The notes beneath the pieces are model-generated. The model worked only from the letters and a program-made list of their open reading frames with translations, did not search any database and was not told the origin of the DNA. DNA of 64,000 bases from Psychrobium sp. MM17-31 (GTDB taxonomy: Bacteria; Pseudomonadota; Gammaproteobacteria; Enterobacterales; Psychrobiaceae), in contig NZ_JAKRGA010000006.1 in NCBI RefSeq assembly GCF_022347785.1, forward strand, positions 124,001 through 188,000. Direction: 5' to 3'. Positions 7,726 to 16,613 of this stretch are shown here, piece by piece (positions within the stretch are counted from its first letter, which is position 1; each line of letters opens with the position of its first letter). The position numbers and the translations under genes are program-made.

Positions 7726-9978
7726 TTAATTCTTACGTGCCGACTTAAAGGCATCTGCCATTGAGCCATGCCGTTGTTGCGATTTGACTGGCTGTTTAGT
7801 CTTTACTGTATGGTTATTACCACTCTTCATTGTTAGCGCGATGCGTTTACGGGCTACGTCGACTTCAGTGACTTTCACCTTAACCACTTGCCCAACTTTC
7901 ACGATTTTACGCGGATCGCTAACAAAGCTATCACTAAGTTGGGAGATATGAACTAAACCATCTTGATGGACACCGATATCGACAAAGGCACCGAAGTTAG
8001 CGACATTGGTTACTGTGCCTTCAAGCTCCATATCGATTTCAAGATCGTTAATGGTGTCTATACCGTCAAGTAACTTCGCGGCTTTAAAGTCACCACGTGG
8101 ATCGCGTGCTGGGCGCTTGAGTTCATTAATAACGTCAATCACCGTTGGTAGACCAACTTGTGCGTTAGTGAAATCATGGGCATTGAGATTATTGAGCTTA
8201 GCTTCGTTGCCCATCAATTCAGTGATTGACTCACCACAATACTTAACGATGTTATTGGCTAGCGAATAAGATTCTGGATGCACAGCACTGGCATCGAGTG
8301 GCTCTTGGCCATCGCGAATACGCAAGAATCCGGCGGCTTGTTCGAACGCCTTAGGACCTAGTCTTGGCACCTTTAACAACTGTTTGCGATTACTAAATTT
8401 TCCTATGCTTTCACGATAGCTAACGATATTGGCGGCTAATGTGCTATTGAGGCCACTAACGCGTTGCAGTAGCGGAGCAGAAGCCGTATTTAGTTCAACG
8501 CCAACACCATTTACACAATCTTCGACGATTTCATCGAGTCGCGTATTAAGTTGGGATTCGTTAACATCGTGCTGATACTGGCCAACACCGATAGCTTTAG
8601 GCTCAATTTTTACTAGCTCTGCTAATGGATCTTGCAGACGACGGGCGATAGATACCGCGCCGCGAAGCGATACGTCTAGCGTTGGAAATTCATGGGCAGC
8701 CAACTCAGATGCCGAATAGACAGAAGCGCCAGCTTCACTAACGATGATGGTCGTAATGGCAAGTTGATGCTGTTTTTTACAATCGAGCACCAGTTTTTCT
8801 GTTTCACGCGAGCCTGTGCCATTACCGATACTTACCAAGGTTATATGGTGGCGCTTAATTAGAGTTGCTAAGGTATCGATGGATTGTTGCCATTGACTAC
8901 GCGGCGCATGTGGATAAATGGTATCTGTGATGAGTAGCTTACTTTGTTGATCGACCACCGCGACTTTAACGCCTGTGCGAATACCGGGATCTAAGCCCAA
9001 CGTCACCTGATTACCAGCTGGCGCCGCCATCAATAAATCCGATAGATTGTTGGCAAAGACTTCGATGGCTTGTGTTTCTGCACTTTCTTTGGCTTTGCTA
9101 ATTAGCTCATTGCTCACACTAGGTAAGACCTTCAATTTCCAGCACTGCTGGGCAACATCCGACAGCCAAGTGGCAAGCTCTCTATTACGCTGGTTAATTT
9201 TAAGCGATTGGTTAATCAGCTCTAAACACGGATGAACAACAGGCTCATGGGCAAGCCCTAAATTCACTTGTAGTGCGCCAGCGTTCTTACCACGCAATAG
9301 TGCCATCATACGGTGTGATGGGATCTTATTAATCGGCTCTTGATGAGAAAAATAATCGCTAAACTTGGCGATGATTTGTGGATCTACTGGCGGTGTTTTC
9401 TTGCGGGCTTGTTTGGCGCTAATCACGCCCTGACGCCACATCAACTGGCGAATATTGGCAATAAGCTCGATATCTTGCGGGATTTGTTCGCTAATGATAG
9501 CCGCTGCACCTTCTAGCGCCTGCGTTGAGTTTTTAATATCGCCGTTGATAAATTTGGCGGCTAGTTGTTGAGGACTTGCGTTATTGGCTGATAACAATTG
9601 TTGGGCAAGCGGTGCTAATCCTGCTTCGATAGATTGCTGCCCTTTGGTTTTGCGGCTGCTTTTAAACGGCTTATAAATCTCTTCTAATTCCGTTTTACTT
9701 TGACAGTGCTCAATGGACTTTTTAAGTGCTGCATTTAATTTACCGCTTTCCGATAGCGTCGTGAGAATACTGTTTTTTCGATCGGTAAGCTCTCTGGTAT
9801 AGGTGAGTTCACGCGCCAGCTGTCTAAGTTGTGTATCGTCGAGTCCCTTTGTCGCTTCTTTGCGATAGCGCGCAATAAAGGGGACTGTGGCGCCTTCGTC
9901 TAACAGAGTGATTGCGGCATTGGCTTGTTCGGAAGAGATGCTTATTTTTTTGGCGATTATTGAGGAAAGTTTATTCAC
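7726..9978 (-). CDS. tex: Tex, S1-domain RNA-binding transcription accessory protein
   Basis: 750 residues (E. coli YhgF/Tex is 773). Domains in order are an N-terminal helical Tex region (1-190), a central helical region, a YqgF/RuvX-like RNase H fold beginning at TLGLDPGIRTGVKVAVVD (about 327-460), helix-hairpin-helix repeats (about 490-560), and a C-terminal S1 domain (GTVTNVANFGAFVDIGVHQDGLVHISQLS, about 650-720). Tex is an RNA-binding protein associated with transcription elongation. In E. coli it neighbours greB-ompR; here greB is 5 kb away. No partner gene shares its transcript. Confidence 0.95.
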   Translation of the reverse strand: MNKLSSIIAKKISISSEQANAAITLLDEGATVPFIARYRKEATKGLDDTQLRQLARELTYTRELTDRKNSILTTLSESGKLNAALKKSIEHCQSKTELEEIYKPFKSSRKTKGQQSIEAGLAPLAQQLLSANNASPQQLAAKFINGDIKNSTQALEGAAAIISEQIPQDIELIANIRQLMWRQGVISAKQARKKTPPVDPQIIAKFSDYFSHQEPINKIPSHRMMALLRGKNAGALQVNLGLAHEPVVHPCLELINQSLKINQRNRELATWLSDVAQQCWKLKVLPSVSNELISKAKESAETQAIEVFANNLSDLLMAAPAGNQVTLGLDPGIRTGVKVAVVDQQSKLLITDTIYPHAPRSQWQQSIDTLATLIKRHHITLVSIGNGTGSRETEKLVLDCKKQHQLAITTIIVSEAGASVYSASELAAHEFPTLDVSLRGAVSIARRLQDPLAELVKIEPKAIGVGQYQHDVNESQLNTRLDEIVEDCVNGVGVELNTASAPLLQRVSGLNSTLAANIVSYRESIGKFSNRKQLLKVPRLGPKAFEQAAGFLRIRDGQEPLDASAVHPESYSLANNIVKYCGESITELMGNEAKLNNLNAHDFTNAQVGLPTVIDVINELKRPARDPRGDFKAAKLLDGIDTINDLEIDMELEGTVTNVANFGAFVDIGVHQDGLVHISQLSDSFVSDPRKIVKVGQVVKVKVTEVDVARKRIALTMKSGNNHTVKTKQPVKSQQRHGSMADAFKSARKN

Positions 9979-10099
9979 GAATATCTCGAAACAATATCTA
10001 ACAAGTTGTTGGAATGAAAAGTTTTCTATCTAGTGAGAATATACTATAGTGCGGTCGAGGTGAATAAATATAATTCAAATTAAATACAAGGAATTAATC

Positions 10100-12037
10100 A
10101 TGAGAATGCTAACTAAGAGTTTGATTACTCTTATTTTGTTAATGGGAGTTTGGACGCAGGTGTATGCTGCGAATAAGCAAATTCCTGTTAAGGATTTTTT
10201 TAAGAATCCTGGATATAGTCAGTTACAACTATCACCCGATGGTAAATATTTGGCTGCGTTAATTGATGTATTAGATCGTCGAAATCTAATGGTAATGGAA
10301 ACAGCTGATCTGTCAAAATTCGAAGTATTGACTGGTTTTAAAAAGCAAGACATCGCAAGCTTTTTTTGGGCAAACAATAAGCGACTTGTTTTTACAATGG
10401 ATACCAGTAATGGTATGGAAGCGCTAAGTATTTTTACAGTTGAGCGCGGTGAGAAAAAACCAAAAATTGTAAAACTTTTAGGTGCTGAACCGACTACTCG
10501 CGGCGTTGTGACGGCAAGTATCGTATCGACATTACCAGATGACCCGGAGCATATTATTGTTTCATATAACAGACGTTATATTAAAGCTCCAGATTTGTAT
10601 AAAGTTGCTGTAGATAGTAAATGGAATGGCAGAAAGAAGCGTAATCATTCAATGAAGTTGATTGCTGAGAATCCTGGTAACGTAGAGGGATGGATTGTTG
10701 ATCACGATGGTGATGTTCGAGGTGCTATCTCCGTTGATGAGCTAACGGGTAAATTCTTATATAAAGATAAAGGCGCCAAAGAATTTAAAACATTGGCTAC
10801 TTATAACATTTTTGATGAACATATTATTCCACTTGGATTCGCGTTTGATAATCAGAAAATGTATGTCGGTTCGAATATTGGACGTGATAGGTTTGCTATT
10901 TTTGAGTATGACCCACAGTCGGCCAAGCTAGGAAAAATGATTTTCGAACATGATGAAGTTGATGTTACTGGCCTTATGATGTCAAGACACAAAAAGAAAA
11001 TCATAGGTGTTGCGTATAATGCAGACTACCCAGAGCGTGTCTATTTTGATGCTAAGGAGAAGCAATTTAACGACTCTTTAGTGAAAATTTTTAAGGGCAA
11101 AAAGGTCAATATTGTAAGCCAAACAGATGATGAAAAAATAAAAGTTATTATCGCGCATGATGATAATGATCCTGGCTCATACTTTCTTTATGATGGAGTC
11201 AAAAATAAGCTAAGTTTTTTAGCTAAAGTTATGGATTGGATAGATCCAAATCAATTGTCAAAAATGAAGCCATTTCGTTTTAAGAGTCGTGATGGATTGA
11301 CCATGCGCGGTTATCTCACGGTACCGAAGGGAAGCGATGGTAAAAATTTACCATTGATCATCAATCCACATGGTGGTCCATTTGGAGTGCGTGACAGCTG
11401 GGGCTATAACCCTGAAGTACAGTTCTTAGCAAACCGCGGCTATGCTGTGGCACAAGTGAATTTCCGCGGTTCAGGTGGCTATGGCCGAGAATTTGAACAA
11501 GCAGGTTACGGCGGTAAATGGGGGGCAGAGATGCAGCACGATATTACTGATACCGTTAAGTATCTCGTAGATCAAGGGATAGCAAATCCTGATCGTGTAT
11601 GTATCTATGGGGCAAGTTATGGCGGCTACGCAACTATGGCTGGTTTAACCTTTACTCCAGAATTATACAAATGTGGTATTAATAATGTTGGTGTAACTGA
11701 CGTAGGTTTGTTATTTGATACTTTACCAAAGCATTGGGAAAATGGACGCAAAGCATTGGAGCACCGAGTTGGTGATCCTAAAGATGCAAAACTAATGGAG
11801 CGTATGTCTCCTTTAGCGCATGTTAAAAATATTAAAGCACCCGTATTCATTATTCATGGTCGCCGTGATATCCGCGTTAAAATGAAGCATGCAGACTTAC
11901 TAAAAGCTGAGCTTGATGAACTAGGTAAACCATATGAATGGCTTGTGAAAAACAAAGAAGGTCATGGTTTTAGAAAAGTTGAAAACAAAGTAGAAATGTA
12001 TGAAAAAGTCGAGAAGTTCTTAAAACAACATCTCTAG
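10100..12037 (+). CDS. secreted prolyl oligopeptidase family (S9) peptidase
   Basis: 645 residues. A signal peptide (about 1-24, ending YAA) predicts export. A beta-propeller-like region (about 30-380) precedes an alpha/beta hydrolase domain (about 395-645). The nucleophile is S506 in YGASYGGYA. The acid is probably the Asp in HGRRDIRVKMKHAD and the His lies in NKEGHGFRK; the HGGPFG motif forms the oxyanion hole. These enzymes cleave short peptides, often after proline or as dipeptidyl or acylaminoacyl peptidases; specificity cannot be read here. The ribosome binding site AAGGA precedes the ATG and a terminator follows, so it is monocistronic. Confidence 0.9.
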   Translation: MRMLTKSLITLILLMGVWTQVYAANKQIPVKDFFKNPGYSQLQLSPDGKYLAALIDVLDRRNLMVMETADLSKFEVLTGFKKQDIASFFWANNKRLVFTMDTSNGMEALSIFTVERGEKKPKIVKLLGAEPTTRGVVTASIVSTLPDDPEHIIVSYNRRYIKAPDLYKVAVDSKWNGRKKRNHSMKLIAENPGNVEGWIVDHDGDVRGAISVDELTGKFLYKDKGAKEFKTLATYNIFDEHIIPLGFAFDNQKMYVGSNIGRDRFAIFEYDPQSAKLGKMIFEHDEVDVTGLMMSRHKKKIIGVAYNADYPERVYFDAKEKQFNDSLVKIFKGKKVNIVSQTDDEKIKVIIAHDDNDPGSYFLYDGVKNKLSFLAKVMDWIDPNQLSKMKPFRFKSRDGLTMRGYLTVPKGSDGKNLPLIINPHGGPFGVRDSWGYNPEVQFLANRGYAVAQVNFRGSGGYGREFEQAGYGGKWGAEMQHDITDTVKYLVDQGIANPDRVCIYGASYGGYATMAGLTFTPELYKCGINNVGVTDVGLLFDTLPKHWENGRKALEHRVGDPKDAKLMERMSPLAHVKNIKAPVFIIHGRRDIRVKMKHADLLKAELDELGKPYEWLVKNKEGHGFRKVENKVEMYEKVEKFLKQHL

Positions 12038-12052
12038 AACTTAATCACCGAT

Positions 12053-12079
12053 AGGCCAGTGAAATCACTGGCCTTTTTT
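12053..12079. terminator. bidirectional terminator between S9 peptidase and GST
   Basis: Stem GGCCAGTG / CACTGGCC with an AAAT loop followed by TTTTTT on the plus strand. It sits between convergent genes and probably also ends the minus-strand GST transcript, although the minus-strand U run is poor. Confidence 0.85.
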
Positions 12080-12083
12080 ATTT

Positions 12084-12728
12084 CTACTTACCAAATACCG
12101 CATTTTCGTGCGCTAGTTGTGCAATCACCTCAGGGCGCTGCATAAAGCTTTCTTTAAACTGAGCTAAGGCTGGCCAGCGCGTTGAATCAACATCAAATTT
12201 GGTGTGATGCAGACTAAGCATGTGGCTACCGATGGCTAAATCGGCAACGCTAAATTGATTGCCGACGAACAAAGTGTTGCCCGCTAGTTGTGCTTCTAGG
12301 TAATTTAGTTGTTCTGGAATTAGGTTGTTAACTAAGTCATCAACACGGGCTTGATCGGTTTCTTGTTGGAAGAACATCGGGCCGATAATGCGCTGGAAAT
12401 ATAGCGCTGAGACTACTTCTGAGAATTTAGTATCGCTGTATTCTTCTAACCACAGGGCGCGTGCGTAGTCTACGGCATCTTCAGGATACAGTGGGTTGGT
12501 GCTATTAGTGCGTTCAAGGTAGGCAATAATCACAGAAGAATCGGCAAAGGCGGTGTTGTCGTCGATGCGATAGCCAGGGATCTTACCTAGCGGTGATGCG
12601 GCGCGAAACTCGCTATCATCGCTACCAGGCATCGTTGGTTTTAATTCCGCGCTAATGCCTTTAATTGCGTGTGCTAGCAGTGTTTTACGTACGTAAGGTG
12701 ATGGTGGAACACCATAGATAATAGCCAT
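12084..12728 (-). CDS. glutathione S-transferase family protein
   Basis: 214 residues. The N-terminal thioredoxin-like domain (1-75) begins IYGVPPSPYVRK and contains the cis-Pro segment GKIPGYRID and the glutathione-binding FADSSVIIAYLE. The all-helical C-terminal domain (90-214) has the N-capping-like LFVGNQFSVADLAIGSH. It probably detoxifies an electrophile by glutathione conjugation. It lies 69 bases downstream of a TetR gene on the same strand, and a near-perfect NemR-type operator sits between them (12746-12761), so it is likely induced by reactive electrophiles. Confidence 0.88.
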   Translation of the reverse strand: MAIIYGVPPSPYVRKTLLAHAIKGISAELKPTMPGSDDSEFRAASPLGKIPGYRIDDNTAFADSSVIIAYLERTNSTNPLYPEDAVDYARALWLEEYSDTKFSEVVSALYFQRIIGPMFFQQETDQARVDDLVNNLIPEQLNYLEAQLAGNTLFVGNQFSVADLAIGSHMLSLHHTKFDVDSTRWPALAQFKESFMQRPEVIAQLAHENAVFGK

Positions 12729-12745
12729 ATTATTTTTCCTTATAT

Positions 12746-12761
12746 TGGACCAATTGGTCTG
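12746..12761. promoter_or_regulatory. TetR/NemR-type operator upstream of GST
   Basis: TGGACCAATTGGTCTG, a 12-bp perfect palindrome core (GACCAATTGGTC) 18 bases before the GST start codon. It fits the E. coli NemR box pattern TAGACC-N4-GGTCTA at 10 of 12 fixed positions. A second site precedes the TetR gene. Binding by the 12798-13394 product is inferred from position and family. Confidence 0.7.
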
Positions 12762-12797
12762 TTTTTAATTGTGCCAAACCTGATCAAAGATTTGCCT

Positions 12798-13394
12798 TTA
12801 AGTCAGCAATTGGCGTGTAAATTTATGCCAGCGATTGAGAGAATCGCCATTATTAAGTGCTTTCATGCGCAAAATAGCACCTTCCCAGCTTTCGACAATG
12901 AAATTAGCTGTTTGCTCGGTATCGATATCAGGGTTAATTTCACCAGTCTTTTGCCCTTGTTTTATCACTTCAGCAAAGGCTAGCGACATGCTGTTGAGGC
13001 TAGTGTTGAGTTTTGCAGCAAACACTGGGCAAAGATCGGTCAATTCTTGTGTCAGGTTGCCGATAGGGCAGCCAAATGCAAAATTTGCATTCTCGAACTG
13101 TTGATAATAAAAATGGTGAAAGGCGCTAATTTTATCCAAACTACCCAACGTTGGATGCTGCAAATGCAATGGCAGGCTTTGCTTGAACTGTTGTCGATAA
13201 TGATCAACCACGGCATGACCCAATTCATCCTTATCTTTAAAATGAAAATAGAATGAGCCTTTGGATACGCCAGCAGTTTTTAAAACTTGGGCCATCCCTG
13301 TGTGATTAAAGCCTTGTTGATAGATGAGCTTCGCCGCAGCTTGAATAATCTGCAACTTGGTTTGCTCGCCTTTTGATAGTGTGGTTTTGTTCAT
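12798..13394 (-). CDS. TetR/AcrR family transcriptional repressor (NemR/AcuR-like)
   Basis: 198 residues. The helix-turn-helix lies at about 10-55 (KLQIIQAAAKLIYQQGFNHTGMAQVLKTAGVSKGSFYFHFKDKDEL), the TetR signature. The remainder is the helical ligand and dimer domain, with cysteines in NFAFGCPIGNLTQELTDLCPVF as in the NemR/AcuR group that senses reactive electrophiles. It precedes the GST gene on the same strand, with operator-like sites in front of both genes, so autorepression and GST control are likely. No Shine-Dalgarno is visible, because a 38-bp palindrome abuts the start codon. Confidence 0.87.
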   Translation of the reverse strand: MNKTTLSKGEQTKLQIIQAAAKLIYQQGFNHTGMAQVLKTAGVSKGSFYFHFKDKDELGHAVVDHYRQQFKQSLPLHLQHPTLGSLDKISAFHHFYYQQFENANFAFGCPIGNLTQELTDLCPVFAAKLNTSLNSMSLAFAEVIKQGQKTGEINPDIDTEQTANFIVESWEGAILRMKALNNGDSLNRWHKFTRQLLT

Positions 13395-13432
13395 AATTGC
13401 GATAGTAGACCGATTGGTTTGTTATCGCAATT
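13395..13432. promoter_or_regulatory. 38-bp extended operator palindrome at the TetR start codon
   Basis: Inner operator TAGACCGATTGGTTTG (13406-13421; TAGACC-N4-GGTTTG). It is enclosed, on exactly the same centre, by a perfect 10-bp inverted repeat AATTGCGATA (13395-13404) and TATCGCAATT (13423-13432). The structure touches the start codon of the repressor gene. Confidence 0.7.
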
Positions 13433-13468
13433 ATTATTTTAGTCGAACTAAGATTATATAAATGACGT

Positions 13469-14551
13469 TTATTGTGCCTGTAACCACCAGCTTTGTTGAT
13501 ACTGCTGTGCGTTATCAAGACTTAAATCATCAAAACTGATGGCTTGACCAAAGATTGGCGAGAGCATTTTTGTATTGTGTTGAATGCTGGCACTTAGCGC
13601 TCGCTCTAGTGGTTCGAACCAGTCGTGCAGTGCTAAATCGAATGTCGAGTTGTGGATAGGCAGCATGTATTTTCCTTGCAAATCGACATGCGCTTGCACA
13701 CTTTCTTCTGGGCTCATGTGAATTTCGCTCCATAAGTCATTGTAAGCACCAGTCTCTACCATGGTGATATCAAATGGTCCGTAGCGATCGCCAATTTGTT
13801 TAAAGCCTGGGAAGTAGCCGGAATCGCCACTGAAAAATACTTTGCGTTGCTTGCTGTTTATTACCCAGCTTGCCCATAGCGTTTCATCACGATCGAATAA
13901 TCCTCGTCCCGAAAAGTGTTGCGCTGGCGTAGCGACATATTCGATGTCATCCAGCACTATGGATTGCCACCAATCACGTTCAATGATTTTTTCGTTATCT
14001 ACGATGTCGCTAAGGTGCTTGCTCAGTCCTAGTGGAACGACAAAGTAGCTGGTTTTTTCATTTAATGCTTCAAGCGTTTGGCGGTCGAGATGGTCGTAAT
14101 GATCGTGGCTTAATACGACGGCGCTAATTTTTGGTAAAGCGTCTAATGTTAATGGCATTGGATGGAACCGCTTCGGGCCTGCCCACTGCACTAGTGACGC
14201 TCTTTCGCTGAAAACAGGATCGGTTAATACGTATTTGCCGTCGAGACGCAGCAGTTGTGAAGAATGGCCTAGGCGAAATATTGCATCGTGAGTCTGTGCC
14301 AATACGTCGCTCGTAATATCAGTCATTGGAATGTGACGTGGCGTGGCCGCAAGACGCTTGGTGGTTGCATACGCTTTGGTAATGTCCCAAATATTTCCCA
14401 TGCTAGTGGAATAGGTGATGTATTGATTGAGGTATTTACCATCCGCTTTACGTGATGTATCAAAGGCTGGTTGTTGGGCAATGGCACTACAATTCATAAC
14501 GACTCCGACTAAGGTGGTTAAACAACTTAATAACAAGGTTTGGGCTTTCAT
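13469..14551 (-). CDS. MBL-fold metallo-hydrolase (UlaG/NAPE-PLD-like)
   Basis: 360 residues with an N-terminal signal peptide (about 1-25, cleavage near AIA-QQ), so probably periplasmic. The metal-binding HxHxDH motif is in VVLSHDHYDHLDRQTLEAL. Further ligands are probably in PAQHFSG, FFSGDSGYF and the late His in LPIHNSTFDL. The family includes N-acyl phosphatidylethanolamine phospholipase D and UlaG-type lactonases; the substrate here is unknown. It is divergent from a TetR gene at 14660, and an operator-like palindrome lies 18 bases before its start. Confidence 0.85.
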   Translation of the reverse strand: MKAQTLLLSCLTTLVGVVMNCSAIAQQPAFDTSRKADGKYLNQYITYSTSMGNIWDITKAYATTKRLAATPRHIPMTDITSDVLAQTHDAIFRLGHSSQLLRLDGKYVLTDPVFSERASLVQWAGPKRFHPMPLTLDALPKISAVVLSHDHYDHLDRQTLEALNEKTSYFVVPLGLSKHLSDIVDNEKIIERDWWQSIVLDDIEYVATPAQHFSGRGLFDRDETLWASWVINSKQRKVFFSGDSGYFPGFKQIGDRYGPFDITMVETGAYNDLWSEIHMSPEESVQAHVDLQGKYMLPIHNSTFDLALHDWFEPLERALSASIQHNTKMLSPIFGQAISFDDLSLDNAQQYQQSWWLQAQ

Positions 14552-14568
14552 TTTTGCGTCTCAAAATG

Positions 14569-14589
14569 TAAACTGTACGGTGTAGTTTA
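14569..14589. promoter_or_regulatory. TetR-type operator between MBL hydrolase and TetR gene
   Basis: A 21-bp interrupted palindrome, TAAACT-N2-AC-G-GT-N2-AGTTTA, in the 108-base divergent intergenic region. Size and symmetry suit a TetR dimer. It sits in the 5' region of the MBL hydrolase gene and probably overlaps its promoter. Recognition by the adjacent TetR protein is inference. Confidence 0.6.
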
Positions 14590-14659
14590 TTTTTTGTTTG
14601 TTGATATGTAAACGCCATCAGTTAAAATAATCGAAAATTTGTGACGCAAGTAGATCGGT

Positions 14660-15283
14660 ATGACAGAAACAAAACAGACAAGAAGCGAGTTGAAACGCAG
14701 CGCTATTTTAAGTGCGGCGAATATTGCGTTTCGACAAGATGGTGTAAAAGCCACTAGCATGGACAAAATTGCAGAGTTAGCTCAGGTGTCCAAGCGTACC
14801 GTTTATAATCACTTTGCCACCAAAGAAACATTGGTGTTTCATCTCATTTCTCAATTATGGGATGACGCAGTAATGACGACGGGGTTGTCATACCAAGCAG
14901 ATTTGCCAATTAAGCAGCAGCTTACCGATATTTTACTCACCGAAATGAAAACCATGGCGAGCGAAGGATACATCGAACTAGTGCGTGTTGCCTTGGGGCA
15001 CTTTTTGTTTGAAGCCTCAGATTTACAAGAAGAAATGTGTAAAATTCACAACACTGAAACAGATTTAGAACGCTGGTTAAAAAGTGCTGTTGCCGATGAA
15101 AAACTGCGTATCGATGATGTAAAAATCGCGATGGAACAGTTACACAGCTTGCTAAAAGGGGTTTGTTTTTGGCCGCAGCTTATCCGTGTTTGCGATGTAT
15201 TGACGGAAGCTGAAAGCGAAGCTTTAGTGAATCGCAGTGTCGATATGTTCCTCAATCAGTATGCCGTTAATGAAGAAAACTAA
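14660..15283 (+). CDS. TetR/AcrR family transcriptional regulator
   Basis: 207 residues. The helix-turn-helix is at about 12-60 (SAILSAANIAFRQDGVKATSMDKIAELAQVSKRTVYNHFATKETL). A helical C-terminal ligand domain of the AcrR/TetR_C type follows. It is divergent from the MBL hydrolase and probably represses it through the palindrome at 14569-14589. Its last 14 bases overlap the start of greB, so the two are likely translationally coupled; this link to greB-ompR-envZ is unusual. Confidence 0.87.
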   Translation: MTETKQTRSELKRSAILSAANIAFRQDGVKATSMDKIAELAQVSKRTVYNHFATKETLVFHLISQLWDDAVMTTGLSYQADLPIKQQLTDILLTEMKTMASEGYIELVRVALGHFLFEASDLQEEMCKIHNTETDLERWLKSAVADEKLRIDDVKIAMEQLHSLLKGVCFWPQLIRVCDVLTEAESEALVNRSVDMFLNQYAVNEEN

Positions 15284-15746
15284 TTTAGTCACACCCGGCG
15301 GCTGGAATAAGCTCGATCAAGAATTAAAATATTTGTGGAAAGAAAAGCGGCCACAGGTTACGCGTGCGGTTTCTGAGGCTGCGGCCTTAGGTGATCGTAG
15401 TGAGAATGCGGAATATAAAGAGGGCAAGCGAGAGCTACGCTCCATCGATCGCAGGCTACGATTTTTAATGAAGCGTTTAGAAGAGTTAGAAATCGTTCAT
15501 TACGCGCCATCACAAGAAGGCAAGGTTTACTTTGGGGCTTATGTCGAGCTTGAAAATGACAATGAAGAGCAAGCCACTTACCGCGTGGTTGGCCCCGATG
15601 AAATTGACGTTGAAAATAATCATATCACCATAGATTCACCGATGGCGCGCGCCTTAATCGGCAAAGAAATCGATGACGAAGTGGTGGTAAAAACACCTTC
15701 TGGCGATAAGATTTGGTATATCAATAATATCTTTTATAAGAAATAG
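15270..15746 (+). CDS. greB: transcription elongation factor GreB
   Basis: 158 residues from the ATG at 15270 (an upstream in-frame ATG at 15237 lies inside the TetR gene and adds non-homologous residues). The N-terminal coiled coil carries the catalytic-tip acidic motif LGDRSENAEYKEGKRELR. The C-terminal FKBP-like domain has the GreB-typical IDSPMARALIGK. GreB stimulates cleavage of backtracked transcripts in RNA polymerase. The downstream order ompR-envZ resembles E. coli, where greB neighbours ompR. Confidence 0.93.
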   Translation: MKKTNLVTPGGWNKLDQELKYLWKEKRPQVTRAVSEAAALGDRSENAEYKEGKRELRSIDRRLRFLMKRLEELEIVHYAPSQEGKVYFGAYVELENDNEEQATYRVVGPDEIDVENNHITIDSPMARALIGKEIDDEVVVKTPSGDKIWYINNIFYKK

Positions 15747-15794
15747 CCTTCCCTCATCATTAACACTTTAAGTCACTAAAACATACTTTGTAAC

Positions 15795-15825
15795 AAAGCT
15801 CGGACAAAATACACATTTGAGCTTT
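15795..15825 (+). terminator. possible weak terminator after greB
   Basis: Inverted repeat AAAGCTC / GAGCTTT with a 17-base loop, followed by TTGCTTT. The stem is weak and the U run interrupted, so this is tentative. A 13-base palindrome CTTTGTAACAAAG at 15786-15798 overlaps its left edge. Confidence 0.3.
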
Positions 15826-15890
15826 TGCTTTACGGGCACTTAGATTTTATATTAGTGTTTAATTGCTAACGACTTTCCAGAGATTCAATC

Positions 15891-16613
15891 ATGAGTAATG
15901 AAACCACCAAGATTTTAGTTGTCGATGACGATGCTCGTCTGCGTAGCTTGTTAGAGCGCTATTTAGTCGAACAAGGGTTTCAGGTGCGTACCGCCAACGA
16001 CGGTGAGCAAATGGACCGCCTAATGGAGCGCGAAAACTTCCACATGATGGTGTTAGATCTCATGTTACCGGGTGAAGATGGCTTGACGATTTGTCAGCGC
16101 CTACGCAAGAAAAATAACGACATCCCTATTTTAATGCTGACGGCAAAAGGCGATGAAGTTGACCGCATTATCGGCTTAGAGCTCGGTGCTGATGATTACC
16201 TGCCTAAGCCATTTAACCCACGTGAATTACTGGCCCGAGTTAATGCCGTTCTGCGTCGTCGCAGTAGCGAAGTGCCGGGCGCACCGTCGCAAAATGAAGA
16301 AGAAATTACCTTTGGTGACTTCAAGCTCAATTTGGCAACCCGTGAAATGCATCATGGCGATGAAGTGACTTCACTCACCTCTGGTGAATTTGCGGTGCTT
16401 AAATCACTAGTGACCCACCCTCGCGAACCGCTGTCACGCGATAAGCTAATGAATATGGCACGTGGCCGCGATTACAGCGCGCTAGAGCGCAGTATCGATG
16501 TTCAAGTTTCACGTCTGCGCCGAATGATTGAAGAAGATCCAACTAATCCGCGTTACATCCAAACAGTTTGGGGCTTAGGCTATGTCTTCGTTCCTGATGG
16601 CCGCGCCCACTAA
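15891..16613 (+). CDS. ompR: osmolarity response regulator OmpR
   Basis: 240 residues (E. coli 239). The receiver domain has the acidic cluster VVDDDARLR (12-14), phosphoacceptor D56 in [13 protein letters not shown], and the Lys in [13 protein letters not shown]. The C-terminal winged helix ends [14 protein letters not shown], diagnostic of OmpR. It controls outer-membrane porins and other envelope genes with EnvZ. Its stop overlaps the envZ start in a TAATG, and greB lies 144 bases upstream. Confidence 0.96.
   Translation: MSNETTKILVVDDDARLRSLLERYLVEQGFQVRTANDGEQMDRLMERENFHMMVLDLMLPGEDGLTICQRLRKKNNDIPILMLTAKGDEVDRIIGLELGADDYLPKPFNPRELLARVNAVLRRRSSEVPGAPSQNEEEITFGDFKLNLATREMHHGDEVTSLTSGEFAVLKSLVTHPREPLSRDKLMNMARGRDYSALERSIDVQVSRLRRMIEEDPTNPRYIQTVWGLGYVFVPDGRAH

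Noticed and set aside
15237-15269. Longer GreB from the ATG at 15237
   Set aside because: The added residues lie in the TetR gene and do not resemble GreB; the ATG at 15270 gives the family N-terminus.
15786-15798. CTTTGTAACAAAG palindrome as an operator of ompR
   Set aside because: It is a short AT-rich palindrome in an AT-rich intergenic region and lies over 90 bases from ompR; chance or part of a greB terminator is as likely.
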